Shown here in pieces: positions 24,463 to 33,606 of a stretch of 64,000 nt of DNA. Position 1 is the stretch's first letter. Each line of letters begins with the position of its first letter. Source of the stretch: Paenibacillus sp. PAMC 26794 (GTDB lineage Bacteria; Bacillota; Bacilli; Paenibacillales; Paenibacillaceae). The stretch is taken from contig NZ_ANHX01000015.1 of assembly GCF_000316035.1 (NCBI RefSeq), positions 26,690 to 90,689 of the forward strand. Direction: 5' to 3'. The position numbers were made by a program, and so were the translations under genes. Under the pieces are notes generated by a model. The model saw only the letters and a program-made list of their open reading frames with translations, was not told the origin of the DNA and did not search any database.

Positions 24463-24807
24463 TCAGAACATCTCTCGGCTTAATTGTAACGCCACAACTA
24501 GTTTACCTTGGCTGTCGTGACCGGCGAGAATCAGTCTCTCTTGTTCCTGCTCATCAATATGTGTAAGTCCTTCGGCGTAAAGCCATCCCTGCGTCGTTTT
24601 CAGACCAACACGGTATGGACCTGTACCTGAAATGGATCCCTGCGTATATCGTATGGCCGCATTAGTAATGAATGCCGATGCTGGATGTTTTGTACTGTCC
24701 ATGTGTTGTGCGTAAGCACCTGACGTAAGTTCTAGATGTACGTATAAGTCCTGATCAGCAAGATTATTGATCCGGAGCTGAATATCTTGAGGTTTAATCG
24801 GTTGCAT
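24463..24807 (-). CDS. yojF: YojF-family protein (DUF1806)
   Basis: 114 residues, MQPIKPQDIQLRINNLADQD through LSREMF, a beta-rich small protein of unknown biochemical role found next to bshB2 in Bacillota. CAAGGAGG precedes the ATG by 6 nt. It is the first gene of the two-gene unit. The 269-bp region to the divergent DUF817 gene contains A/T-rich promoter-like sequence but no unambiguous box pair. Confidence 0.88.
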   Translation of the reverse strand: MQPIKPQDIQLRINNLADQDLYVHLELTSGAYAQHMDSTKHPASAFITNAAIRYTQGSISGTGPYRVGLKTTQGWLYAEGLTHIDEQEQERLILAGHDSQGKLVVALQLSREMF

Positions 24808-25076
24808 AGCGGCCTCCTTGTCTAATGTAATTGTACGATTCTCATTTTAACATAACCACAAGAGAATATACATGGAGTGACCCTGTCGCCTCTCATAGAG
24901 CGTTCTCATGATGATTCCAGTTTGTTGAAAACAAGAACAGATTTGCGCGTTTTTTTCTCTTTTTATTCATGGATCATATCTATATTATGAAGTGTAGGCA
25001 AAAACGCCCGTGAAGAAGAACCTTAAATCTTAAGTGAATCTTGCTCCAACGTGTTTGGAAAGGAGTTTAACTCGAC

Positions 25077-25862
25077 TTGAAATCTCTAATACAACTACTT
25101 CATTTTGGCTATCATCAGGCAATGAGCTGCATATTTCCCGTAGCGATCTTTGGAACACTGGCCCTGTCCAGCGTAATTCCTATTCCTTTCCTTCATCGGT
25201 ATGATGCCATTCTGCTCGTATTGCTTGCTGTGCAGTACCTGATGTATCGAAGCGGCTTGGAGACCCGAGATGAAATCAAAGTCATCTGTGTATTTCACAT
25301 GATTGGCCTGGTGCTGGAAATCTATAAAGTATGGATGGGATCATGGTCATACCCTGAGCAAGCTTACAGCAAAATCCTAGGTGTCCCTCTTTATAGCGGA
25401 TTCATGTATGCAAGTGTAGCCAGTTTTATGTGTCAGGTGTGGCGAAGACTGCGAATGGACATGACCGGATGGCCTGGTTTTGCACCTTCGATGCTGCTCG
25501 GAGCAGCCATCTATATTAACTTTTTCACTCATCATTTTATGCCCGATTTTCGCTGGTGGCTGACGGCGCTTGTATTTATTGTCTTCTGGAAAACCTGGAT
25601 TATTTACCGGGTACGAGCAACGACCTATCGAATGCCCTTATCGCTTGCTTTTATCATTGTTGGTTTCTTCATTTGGACTGCTGAGAACATCGCTACATTC
25701 TTCAATGCCTGGAAATATCCTGATCAGCATGATGCCTGGCAACTGGTTAGCTTTAGCAAAATTAGTTCGTGGTTCCTGCTGGTCATCATCAGTGTCATCA
25801 TTGTTGCGCAGCTCAAATATGTGAAGGCCAATCGAACCGCAGATGATCCAAAGTCCAGGTAA
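25077..25862 (+). CDS. DUF817 membrane protein (YoaT-like)
   Basis: 261 residues with about eight hydrophobic segments and the DUF817 signature ETRDEIKVICVFHMIGLVLE, followed by VWMGSWSYPEQAYSKILGVPLYSGFMYASV. The start is TTG, with AAAGGAG 11 nt upstream. The family is a conserved integral membrane protein without assigned function. Single-gene unit with its own terminator. Confidence 0.88.
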   Translation: MKSLIQLLHFGYHQAMSCIFPVAIFGTLALSSVIPIPFLHRYDAILLVLLAVQYLMYRSGLETRDEIKVICVFHMIGLVLEIYKVWMGSWSYPEQAYSKILGVPLYSGFMYASVASFMCQVWRRLRMDMTGWPGFAPSMLLGAAIYINFFTHHFMPDFRWWLTALVFIVFWKTWIIYRVRATTYRMPLSLAFIIVGFFIWTAENIATFFNAWKYPDQHDAWQLVSFSKISSWFLLVIISVIIVAQLKYVKANRTADDPKSR

Positions 25863-25880
25863 CTATTTATTCTCTAACCG

Positions 25881-25936
25881 TAAAACAGCAGCAATCTTAG
25901 ACTCGTACCTAAAGTCTTCGAATGCCGCTGTTTTTT
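25881..25936 (+). terminator. Terminator of the DUF817 gene
   Basis: AAAACAGC (25882-25889) and GCTGTTTT (25927-25934) with a further partial stem inside and T6 after. Confidence 0.7.
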
Positions 25937-25954
25937 GCGTGGTTCTATTTGAGA

Positions 25955-26659
25955 TTATTCAACAAATAATGAGCCAAAGCCATCTGCCTCTTCAATGTCT
26001 TTGTTGATTAAGAGGTTCTCCTTTTCATCGTATGCTTTGATTGTATAAGGAGGAGTCGCTGATGAAGGCAGGAATGCGTACCAGATTTGTTGGTTCTCAC
26101 CTGCCTCAACCAGCTTCGCATCGAAAGTTTCGGGCTTTCCATTTTCTTTGATTTCAACAGTTACACGTTTGATAGTGGAGTCTATGATGTCACCAAACAG
26201 CATGGGAAACGGGGCCGATACTTTTTCTAATTTCGGTATGCTCATATAATTCAACGCAAACTTGGATTCAACTGATCCATTAATGGAATATCCTCCACCC
26301 CATACCCATTTCCATCCGAAAATGTTCTTGCGGGTATACTCCATCTGAAGATTACTGTTGTTTTCCCGACCCTTTTTGTGCGTAAACAAAATCATGCCAC
26401 CGTCTATAGCCTCCTGATGAAGAAATTGGGAGGTATAAAACTCACCTCTAAATTCCTGAACTGCCCTCTCAGGACTGTTCGCTATAGGAATATGTATAGG
26501 TTCACTTAATCCCCAAACCTTGGATATCCGTTGATCGGCTAGCCCACCAGCTCGTTCATTCATATACATATATGTCAGGACTGACAAGGGCGATAGTAAA
26601 ATTACCAATGCAGTGATTAGCAGAATCCTCCTGTTACGCTTGAACATCTCCATGTACAC
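25955..26659 (-). CDS. Membrane-anchored extracytoplasmic protein, family not recognised
   Basis: 234 residues. One transmembrane anchor near the N-terminus (ILLITALVILLSPLSVLTYMYM, broken here by position: about 12-33), then a soluble domain of alternating strands (GGMILFTHKKGRENNSNL, KRVTVEIKENGKPETFDAKL). The architecture resembles small secreted Bacillaceae proteins of unknown role. Three in-frame Met codons lie within the first five residues, so the exact start is open. It is transcribed alone between two terminators. Confidence 0.65.
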   Translation of the reverse strand: MYMEMFKRNRRILLITALVILLSPLSVLTYMYMNERAGGLADQRISKVWGLSEPIHIPIANSPERAVQEFRGEFYTSQFLHQEAIDGGMILFTHKKGRENNSNLQMEYTRKNIFGWKWVWGGGYSINGSVESKFALNYMSIPKLEKVSAPFPMLFGDIIDSTIKRVTVEIKENGKPETFDAKLVEAGENQQIWYAFLPSSATPPYTIKAYDEKENLLINKDIEEADGFGSLFVE

Positions 26660-26751
26660 TCCTTATGATAACGATGAAATATTAAATACAATCACTCTGA
26701 TATTACCATAATTAGCATATGAATTCTTTGCTCAGTATAATTCGGACAATC

Positions 26752-26776
26752 AAAAAAGGCCGCCAAAGGCGACCTT
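26752..26776 (-). terminator. Terminator of murB
   Basis: AAGGTCGCC-TTT-GGCGGCCTT followed by T-run on the minus strand. Same family as 23725-23751, including the G.U pair. Confidence 0.85.
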
Positions 26777-26794
26777 TCAAGTCATTCATCGAAG

Positions 26795-27685
26795 CTATTC
26801 TCCCAGAAAGATTACTTCGGTTTCCAATTCAACTTGGAACGTATCATGTACTTTCTTCTGAATAAATTGGATCAGATCCATATAATCCTGGGCAGTAGCG
26901 TGATCCACATTTACGATAAAACCTGCATGTTTCATGGAGATTTCAGCACCTCCGATGCGAGTGCCCTGCAAGTTACAATCCTGAATCAGTTTACCGGCAA
27001 AATGCCCTTCGGGTCGTTTAAATACACTTCCACAAGAAGGGAATTCAAGCGGCTGCTTGGATTCTCTCAGTAACGTTAATTCCTTCATTTTACTTGCAAT
27101 ATCTTCCTTGTTTCCTTTTTTGAGCCCGAATTCGGCCTCCAGTATGATATAGTGATCCATTTTGAAGAGACTATTTCGATAACCAAATTTCATCTCTTCT
27201 CGCGGGATCTCCAACACTGCGCCGTCTTTGGTGATCACAGTCGCACGTTCAACAACATCGGCAATCTGACCGCCATAAGCACCCGCATTCATGTAAAGTG
27301 CGCCCCCCGTGCTGCCGGGAATGCCACAAGCAAACTCCAAACCGGTCAAGCTATGCTCCAAAGCAAGTCTGGATACATCAATGATATCAACGCCGCTTTG
27401 CGCAATCATGCTGTCCTCACTCACTTTAACTTGATCAAAGTCGCTAAGAGAAATCGTTACTCCCCGGATGCCGCCATCTTTAATGATGACGTTCGACCCT
27501 TTGCCAATAACCGTCAGAGGCAATTGATGTATGTTGGCAATCTCTATGATTTTTGTGATTTCGTCTATCGTTGTTGGATGGATGAGAATATCTGCGTTAC
27601 CACCAATTTTAATAAACGTGTGATTTTTTAGCGGTTCATTGAATTTCACTTTTTCCAAAGGTATCTGATGTTCAAAAATATTCAT
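26795..27685 (-). CDS. murB: UDP-N-acetylenolpyruvoylglucosamine reductase
   Basis: 296 residues. MurB reduces UDP-GlcNAc-enolpyruvate to UDP-MurNAc with NADPH and FAD in peptidoglycan synthesis. FAD-domain motifs: IGKGSNVIIKDGGIRGVTI and GIPGSTGGALYMNAGAYGG; the catalytic region is PSCGSVFKRPEGHFAGKLI, of the type II class that lacks the Tyr loop. GGGAGAGAAAATC precedes the ATG. It lies outside any mur cluster, as in other Bacillota with a second MurB. Confidence 0.95.
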   Translation of the reverse strand: MNIFEHQIPLEKVKFNEPLKNHTFIKIGGNADILIHPTTIDEITKIIEIANIHQLPLTVIGKGSNVIIKDGGIRGVTISLSDFDQVKVSEDSMIAQSGVDIIDVSRLALEHSLTGLEFACGIPGSTGGALYMNAGAYGGQIADVVERATVITKDGAVLEIPREEMKFGYRNSLFKMDHYIILEAEFGLKKGNKEDIASKMKELTLLRESKQPLEFPSCGSVFKRPEGHFAGKLIQDCNLQGTRIGGAEISMKHAGFIVNVDHATAQDYMDLIQFIQKKVHDTFQVELETEVIFLGE

Positions 27686-27818
27686 GATTTTCTCTCCCTG
27701 AATTCATAAAGAAATGATTGCACCATCGCGAAAATGAGATGCTCCTTCTTTATTATATGCTAAATAGGAGATTTTGTTTGAATTTATGTTGTTTTCATAA
27801 TAATTAATCGCATTCTCT

Positions 27819-29855
27819 TTAGATTTTGAACTTTTCCGTGAGTTCCTGAAGACGTGATGCCATGCGGGCCAGATAAGAAGAAGATGAGCTAATCTCCTGC
27901 ATAGAAGCAAGCTGTTGTTCGGTTGCCGCAGATACCGTTTGCGCTCCTTCCGCCGTTTCCCGGGAAACATGAGAAATGTCCTCGATTTTTGCCACCACAT
28001 GGGAGGTTTCTTGAACGATATCATCGGCCATGGTGGACACTTCGTTGGCTTTGCTGTTCACCGTATCCACGGACAAGGTGATTTCGTCAAAGAGCCGGCC
28101 CGCCGTATTCATTACGTTCATCCCTTTGGAGACTTCACTAATCGCCTCAACCATAGATTGATCTGCATGCTGGATTCCTTCGTTGATGCTGCCAATTAGT
28201 GTGGTGACTTGCTTCGCTGAATCAGCTGCCTGCTCCGCGAGTGCGCCTACTTCTCTGGCTACAACAGCAAAGCCTTTACCATGCTCACCTGCCCGTGCAG
28301 CCTCAATGGACGCATTCAAAGCCAGTAAATTGGTCTGACGGGAGATGTCGGAGATCACCTTGATGATTTGCCCGATCTCCAACGAAGTCTGAACCAGATG
28401 GTTAATGCCATCCGACACACGGTTGACGGAATGGTGGATGGTTCCCATTTGCGTCACAGCGCCATTGATAGCCTGTCCACCTTCCTTGGATTTCTCCGCA
28501 ACCTGTTCTGTAGCTATAGCTGTTGCTGAGGCGTTATTGGCGATATGACCGATTTGCTCAGCCACATGATGAATAGTACGCAGACTTTCTTCAACCAGCA
28601 CGACCTGTCTATCAGTGCCTTCCGCCATCTGTTCAATCGTTTCAGCAATATGCCCTGTTGCCGTAGCACTTTGACCGGCATTAGCAGATAACTGTTCCGA
28701 AGCGGCGACCAGTTGATTAGACGAATTTTTCACCTCGGATACAATGGAATTCAGGGAACCGACCATAAGGTTGAAGGCATCCCCCAACTGGCCCAATTCG
28801 TCATTGGAATGAATGGCTGCGCTTCGGCTCAAATCTCCCCGACTGACTTCCCCGGATACATCATTTAATGTTTTGAGCGGTTTGGTGATCGAACGCACGA
28901 TCAAAATCGTCATGCCTATACCTAGCAGGGCAAACACGGCGATGACCATTAATGTATTGTTCCAGATGGGTTTGGCTGCTTGCACGACCTCGATCGGTGA
29001 GCGATCCCCTGCGATTTTCCAGCCCGTAAGCTGATTGGTAATATAGACAAGCTTACGTGTCTCTCCTTCTCCTTCAGGAGAGCTTTGCTCAATTTGCCCG
29101 GAGTCACCCTCAAACATCGTTGTCCCGGGTCCTCCGTCACCTTGAGAGTTGTCTTGTTCTGCATCGGAAGAAGAGTTGAGCGGTGCTGCATCAACGATTT
29201 TCGCATCCTCACCCTGAGAACCTTCAGTACCCCACGGCGGATTTACAATCATGGAGCCATTCGCACTAAAAATGATAACAAAACCGTTATCTCCAATTTT
29301 GATCTTGCCTACAGTCTCTTGCAAAGCGCTTAAATCTAGGGTTACGGCGACGACTGACTTGCTGTCACTGGACGCTTTCGCTAAAGTCATTACCGTGTTA
29401 CCCGACTGCTTCGAAGTGAACGGCTCTGTCAGAACAACCTGTCCTGGAACAGCAATCGCCTTCGTATAAAATTCGCTCTCCAGAGGTTTATCGTTGTCTG
29501 GCTGGCTCTGACTGGAAGAAGCATACACATGCTGTCCGTCGCTCTTAACGAAAATAGCTGATTCGACCTCCGAATGGTTATTGGTATAGGCTTTTAATGC
29601 GGCTTCAGGATTCGTAGATGTAATGGATTCGGCTAAGAGACCCACATCTGATTGTTTAGCTTGTATGTACTGGTTGACCATGCTGCTAACGAGTGATATG
29701 TCTGTGTCGGCCATGTTGGCTAGTTGTGTATCTACTTGCTGTTTGGCGGTAAGATAGGCGAATCCTCCGATAACCAGACTGGGAAGCAACAATACGATTA
29801 AAAATGATGCTACCAGACGGTTCCTGACCGTACCGATTTTTTTCTTGAATTTCAT
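27819..29855 (-). CDS. Methyl-accepting chemotaxis protein
   Basis: 678 residues. TM1 (about 12-34), an extracellular double-Cache sensor domain (about 35-305) with an acidic insert (SSSDAEQDNSQGDGGPGT), TM2 (VIAVFALLGIGMTILIV, about 310-330), HAMP (about 330-385) and a long cytoplasmic signalling coiled coil whose tip contains EHGKGFAVVAREVGALAEQA. The ligand is unknown; dCache receptors usually bind amino acids or carboxylates. AAGGAGAAACGCC precedes the ATG. Transcribed alone; no che gene adjoins it. Confidence 0.95.
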   Translation of the reverse strand: MKFKKKIGTVRNRLVASFLIVLLLPSLVIGGFAYLTAKQQVDTQLANMADTDISLVSSMVNQYIQAKQSDVGLLAESITSTNPEAALKAYTNNHSEVESAIFVKSDGQHVYASSSQSQPDNDKPLESEFYTKAIAVPGQVVLTEPFTSKQSGNTVMTLAKASSDSKSVVAVTLDLSALQETVGKIKIGDNGFVIIFSANGSMIVNPPWGTEGSQGEDAKIVDAAPLNSSSDAEQDNSQGDGGPGTTMFEGDSGQIEQSSPEGEGETRKLVYITNQLTGWKIAGDRSPIEVVQAAKPIWNNTLMVIAVFALLGIGMTILIVRSITKPLKTLNDVSGEVSRGDLSRSAAIHSNDELGQLGDAFNLMVGSLNSIVSEVKNSSNQLVAASEQLSANAGQSATATGHIAETIEQMAEGTDRQVVLVEESLRTIHHVAEQIGHIANNASATAIATEQVAEKSKEGGQAINGAVTQMGTIHHSVNRVSDGINHLVQTSLEIGQIIKVISDISRQTNLLALNASIEAARAGEHGKGFAVVAREVGALAEQAADSAKQVTTLIGSINEGIQHADQSMVEAISEVSKGMNVMNTAGRLFDEITLSVDTVNSKANEVSTMADDIVQETSHVVAKIEDISHVSRETAEGAQTVSAATEQQLASMQEISSSSSYLARMASRLQELTEKFKI

Positions 29856-29991
29856 AGGCGTTTCTCCTTATGTATGATGTATCGTAGCTTATCCTCTATT
29901 AAACATGAAATAGATGAGAGTAGGATTAATTTCAACTTAAAGATATATGAAAATTTTTCATGAAAATAAATATTTCCTTTCAAAAAATATA

Positions 29992-30050
29992 CAAAAAAAA
30001 CGCCTTACGAACCAGCATCTGGGCTGGATGAACACCGCAAGGCGTTTCTC
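29992..30050 (-). terminator. Terminator of the SDR gene at 30089
   Basis: AACGCCTT pairs with AAGGCGTT; an inner CAGC/GCTG hairpin adds to the stem. T8 follows on the minus strand. Confidence 0.85.
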
Positions 30051-30088
30051 ATGCAATATCGTTATCTCGTGGACAAGTAACTACATGA

Positions 30089-31069
30089 TTATGAGAGTTC
30101 TATGTCTGTTTGAGTCAGTTTGGCCGATAGCTCCCATAAACGAATAGCTTGCTCGGGGTCGATAGCATACTTCTTGACCCCATAGAAACCTCCATCCTCG
30201 GGAGCCAATTCACTAATGTCACAATCCTCACAATAGACACCGCCTTTTCTCTCAAGCTGAGGTGAAGTTGCTGCCCAGACTTGCGTCGCTGCACCCTGCT
30301 CAGGTGTTTTGAACGCAGGATTGGCCACTTGTCCAGATTCATCAATCCAGCCCAGAGCAATCATTTCCTCTTTGGGCATATGACGCTGTAGTGGTGTCAT
30401 AATTCCGCCTGGATGAACGGAGAAAGCCCGTATTCCGTGCTCTGCACCTCGACGATCCAGCTCAAGGCTGAATAAAATAGTTGCTGTTTTGGACTGTCCA
30501 TAGGCAGGGAATTTTTCATAGCCATGTTCAAATTGGATGTCATCCCAACGAATCGGTGAGAAATGATGTCCCGCTGATGCCAAGGAAACAACACGTGCTC
30601 CCCCCTGACTAGTGAGTGCTGGCCATAACAGATTAGTCAGGGCAAAGTGGCCCAGATGATTGGTTGCAAATTGAGCTTCCCAGCCAGGACCAACCCGCGT
30701 TTCCGGGCAAGCCATGATGCCCGCATTAAGAATCAACATGTCAATGTTCCGATCACTCGCCAGAAACCGCTCGGCAAAAGCACGAACGCTGGATAAATCA
30801 GCGAGGTCCAATGCATCTATTTCAACACCTTCCAGACCAGAAAGTGCTTCCTTCGCAACCGCTGGACGACGTGCAGTCACCACTACACGGGCTCCCGCAT
30901 TAACAAGCGCACGTGTCGTCTCCAACCCGAGGCCGGAATATCCACCCGTTACAATAGCAAGCTGTCCTGACAAGTCCAGATCTCTCAATACATCCTCCGC
31001 TGTACTGTTATGGTTGAAGCCAGAGCCTATTTTATGTTGTAAAGTTCTAATATTATTTTCCTGTGTCAT
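30089..31069 (-). CDS. Short-chain dehydrogenase/reductase (retinol dehydrogenase-like)
   Basis: 326 residues. VTGGYSGLGLETTRAL is the NAD(P)-binding turn, LILNAGIM the structural motif and YGQSKTATILF the catalytic Tyr-x-x-x-Lys. Closest in pattern to the retinol dehydrogenase/WWOX-like SDR subgroup common in Paenibacillus. The start at 31069 (MTQENN) has AAGGAG 9 nt upstream; an ATG three codons earlier abuts the ribosome site. Its promoter is a MerR-type 19-bp-spacer promoter almost identical to that of the alcohol dehydrogenase at 5482, which indicates aldehyde or electrophile induction. Confidence 0.93.
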   Translation of the reverse strand: MTQENNIRTLQHKIGSGFNHNSTAEDVLRDLDLSGQLAIVTGGYSGLGLETTRALVNAGARVVVTARRPAVAKEALSGLEGVEIDALDLADLSSVRAFAERFLASDRNIDMLILNAGIMACPETRVGPGWEAQFATNHLGHFALTNLLWPALTSQGGARVVSLASAGHHFSPIRWDDIQFEHGYEKFPAYGQSKTATILFSLELDRRGAEHGIRAFSVHPGGIMTPLQRHMPKEEMIALGWIDESGQVANPAFKTPEQGAATQVWAATSPQLERKGGVYCEDCDISELAPEDGGFYGVKKYAIDPEQAIRLWELSAKLTQTDIELS

Positions 31070-31103
31070 TCTCTTCATCTCCTTGGCAATATTTCTTCTT
31101 CAA

Positions 31104-31134
31104 AGTCTACACCCTAGAGCGTACTCTAAGTCAA
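31104..31134 (-). promoter_or_regulatory. MerR-type promoter of the SDR gene
   Basis: On the minus strand TTGACT (31129-31134) and TAGACT (31104-31109) are 19 bp apart, with TAGAG-TACG-CTCTA centred in the spacer. Nearly the same sequence as 6558-6588. Confidence 0.8.
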
Positions 31135-31263
31135 ATCGGTTATTACCCATGGCAGAGACTCGGAACCCATAGTTCCAGCCTATGAACTTATCCATAATCG
31201 ATATTTCCCTTGATGCCTTTCAGTTTGTAAACTATGGAGAAAACCTCAAGGAGTGATGAGCAC

Positions 31264-31938
31264 ATGGAATTCTCAGTAAAGCAGCTGTTTGATAAGGTAG
31301 CCCAAGATTATGATGTGCAGCGAAAGCAGCTTATCCCTTGTTTTGATGATTTTTATGGAATGGCTCTGGATCTAATGGAAAGCCCGCTCGATTCTCCACG
31401 TATTCTTGATCTGGGTGCAGGAACGGGACTGCTTTCCGGATTGGTCCTGCAAAAGTATCCTAACGCGCGATTAACCCTGATCGATATGAGTGATCAAATG
31501 CTCGAAGGAGCACGTCGAAGATTTGCTGATGCAAACCAAGTGCAGTATGTGGTCGGGGATTACTCCAAGTACGACTTCACCAGTTCTTACGATATGATTA
31601 TTTCCTCCCTGTCTATTCACCATCTGACCCACGCTGATAAGAAAAAGGTGTTTGACTCTGTACATCAGCTGTTAGAACCAGGTGGACGCTTCATCAATGC
31701 AGACCAGGTTCAGGGAAGAACCCCCGATACGGACACCTATTACCGCCAGCGCTGGTTAGACGCGATTCATCAAAGTGGTTTGTCTGAGGAAGCCATCTCG
31801 GCTTCGATCGAAAGACGCAAGGTGGATATCAATGCCACGCTGGAGGATCAATTGGTGTGGTTGGAGGAAGCTGGATTTCGCGTGGCAGATTGCATGTACA
31901 AATACTTGGACTTTGCAGTGTTTTATGCGCAAAAATAA
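31264..31938 (+). CDS. Class I SAM-dependent methyltransferase
   Basis: 224 residues. Motif I ILDLGAGTGLLSG (about 47-59), the acidic motif LTLIDMSDQML and the post-motif MIISSLSIHHLTHADKK. AAGGAG sits 12 nt before the ATG at 31264; an earlier ATG at 31234 lies upstream of that site. The small-molecule substrate is unknown. Divergent from the SDR gene. Confidence 0.9.
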   Translation: MEFSVKQLFDKVAQDYDVQRKQLIPCFDDFYGMALDLMESPLDSPRILDLGAGTGLLSGLVLQKYPNARLTLIDMSDQMLEGARRRFADANQVQYVVGDYSKYDFTSSYDMIISSLSIHHLTHADKKKVFDSVHQLLEPGGRFINADQVQGRTPDTDTYYRQRWLDAIHQSGLSEEAISASIERRKVDINATLEDQLVWLEEAGFRVADCMYKYLDFAVFYAQK

Positions 31939-31941
31939 AAA

Positions 31942-31981
31942 AAGACCGGATTATGAGCAAGCTATGCCGTGATCCGGTCTT
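31942..31981. terminator. Bidirectional terminator between methyltransferase and PQQ-propeller genes
   Basis: AAGACCGGAT pairs with ATCCGGTCTT. The long T-run lies on the minus strand, so it mainly serves the gene ending at 32007. Confidence 0.8.
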
Positions 31982-32006
31982 CTCACATATTTTCATTCTG
32001 AATCAC

Positions 32007-33410
32007 TTATTTCAGCGATGCTGGCAGCTTAACGCCGAGAAGTTTGCCTTCGGCTTGGATGATGATCATTCCATTTGTCTTTAACGTCGTGTTATGCAGG
32101 TCTCCCCCGGTGGAGACTCGAAAAGCTGGCTGACCCGTCATCATATTGAGGGCAAGCAGGGTGCCGTTACGTTGCGCTCGATACATTCCTTTACCATAAA
32201 CATCAATCTGAGAAACGGGGGCATCACCATGCCACTGAACCTCCTGACCATTAGCCAGCTTAATGCCTTTAAGTTCACCTGTCTCGAAGTTTTTGTACAC
32301 CAGCCGTTCCTGTACAATGCCAAGTAACTCCATTTTGTCCCCGTAAGGTTGGTGAAACGTTCGAATTGGCGTAGTTTCCGACTTGGTCGTATTCAACGAA
32401 TACTCCGCTATGTTGTCCCCCTGCGCAATGTACAGTTTGTCTTTATAGACAAGTATACCTCCTCTACCATTCGTATACGGTGGGTCACCCGGCATGGTCC
32501 ACCTATACTCCTGACTTCCTTTCAACACACCGGTCTTCAGGTTGTACGCATTGACGTTCCATTTGCGTTCAGGTGAAGACTCGTCATCTTCCAACATTGG
32601 AGAATAAAAATCCACCGAATACACAAGACCGTCTTTGATCTGAATAGCTTCCCCCTGACCAAAATGACTCCATAGCTTCTTGCCCGTTTTCTTGTCATAT
32701 GCATTAAGTTGAACGGATGTAAGTGCCCCTTGGACAAAAAAGGTTCTCAGTATAATACCATTAGACTCTTCAAGATATTCAGTACCGTGACCTTCGCCTA
32801 ATGGCTCATCTGCCTTCCAGCGCAGTTTGCCTGACTGGATATCCAGTGCAAACGTTGTACTCCCCTTAATCACGTAGAGGGTATCCACCGTTGGAATCAG
32901 AGCTTCCGTACGTTGAACCGTATCAATCCAGATGGATGTTCCTGACTGCCATTTTGCTTTGCCTGTCTTCGCATTCAAGGCATATGGCTTGTGATCACTG
33001 GTCAGTCCGTAGAGGACGCCACCTTGATAGGTAATATAAGGTGTCAGTTCTTTGCCGTAAGTCCACAGCCGTTTACCTGTTGTCGCATCAAGTGCAATCA
33101 ACTTCGATTCAGCAAACGTGAATACTTTGCCTTCTTCTGCAATGGCATTAGCTCCGATGTACGTCTCGTTCATATTCAAATAGTTATCTACTTTCGCTGT
33201 CCAAGAAGGTTTCAGTTCAGGTACAGTGATTCGTTGATACGAATACCAGTTACGGATGGATACATCCGATGCTTCCGCATGTGCCTGCGATGGCAACACG
33301 CCGATAACGCCGTGAACCATCAGCATTCCGGCAGTAATGCCTGCAATGATGGGTCTTCCTGCTCTTCTTTTCCATTGCTTAGTCGTTTGACGTTTATGTC
33401 TATTGATCAT
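32007..33410 (-). CDS. Secreted PQQ-like beta-propeller repeat protein
   Basis: 467 residues. A twin-basic N-terminus (RHKRQTTKQWKRRAGRP) and hydrophobic stretch end in an AHA-like cleavage site (about residue 45). The mature part carries repeated propeller blades with the ALDATTGKRLW, ALNAKTGKAKW, ALDIQSGKLRW and AYDKKTGKKLW motifs. This is the PQQ/BamB-like fold, but PQQ-dehydrogenase catalytic residues cannot be identified, so a structural or binding role outside the cell is likelier. GGAGG lies 11 nt before the ATG. Single gene. Confidence 0.85.
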   Translation of the reverse strand: MINRHKRQTTKQWKRRAGRPIIAGITAGMLMVHGVIGVLPSQAHAEASDVSIRNWYSYQRITVPELKPSWTAKVDNYLNMNETYIGANAIAEEGKVFTFAESKLIALDATTGKRLWTYGKELTPYITYQGGVLYGLTSDHKPYALNAKTGKAKWQSGTSIWIDTVQRTEALIPTVDTLYVIKGSTTFALDIQSGKLRWKADEPLGEGHGTEYLEESNGIILRTFFVQGALTSVQLNAYDKKTGKKLWSHFGQGEAIQIKDGLVYSVDFYSPMLEDDESSPERKWNVNAYNLKTGVLKGSQEYRWTMPGDPPYTNGRGGILVYKDKLYIAQGDNIAEYSLNTTKSETTPIRTFHQPYGDKMELLGIVQERLVYKNFETGELKGIKLANGQEVQWHGDAPVSQIDVYGKGMYRAQRNGTLLALNMMTGQPAFRVSTGGDLHNTTLKTNGMIIIQAEGKLLGVKLPASLK

Positions 33411-33520
33411 AGATAGTGAATCCTCCTGTTAAAAATTAGCCTGATATATAACTACATAAACATAACGTGTGGTTAGTCTAAATAGTTACCGGATTGTTAA
33501 ATTATTCTAATAATAAAATC

Positions 33521-33545
33521 AAAAAAAGCCGCCATAAGGCGACTT
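33521..33545 (-). terminator. Terminator of the beta-lactamase-fold gene
   Basis: AAGTCGCC-TTAT-GGCGGCTT then T7 on the minus strand; same family as 23725-23751. Confidence 0.85.
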
Positions 33546-33606
33546 CCTGAATACTATATTATTTGTGTGACAAGATGCGAAGTGACTTTGTAACGCAGAC
33601 CCTGCT

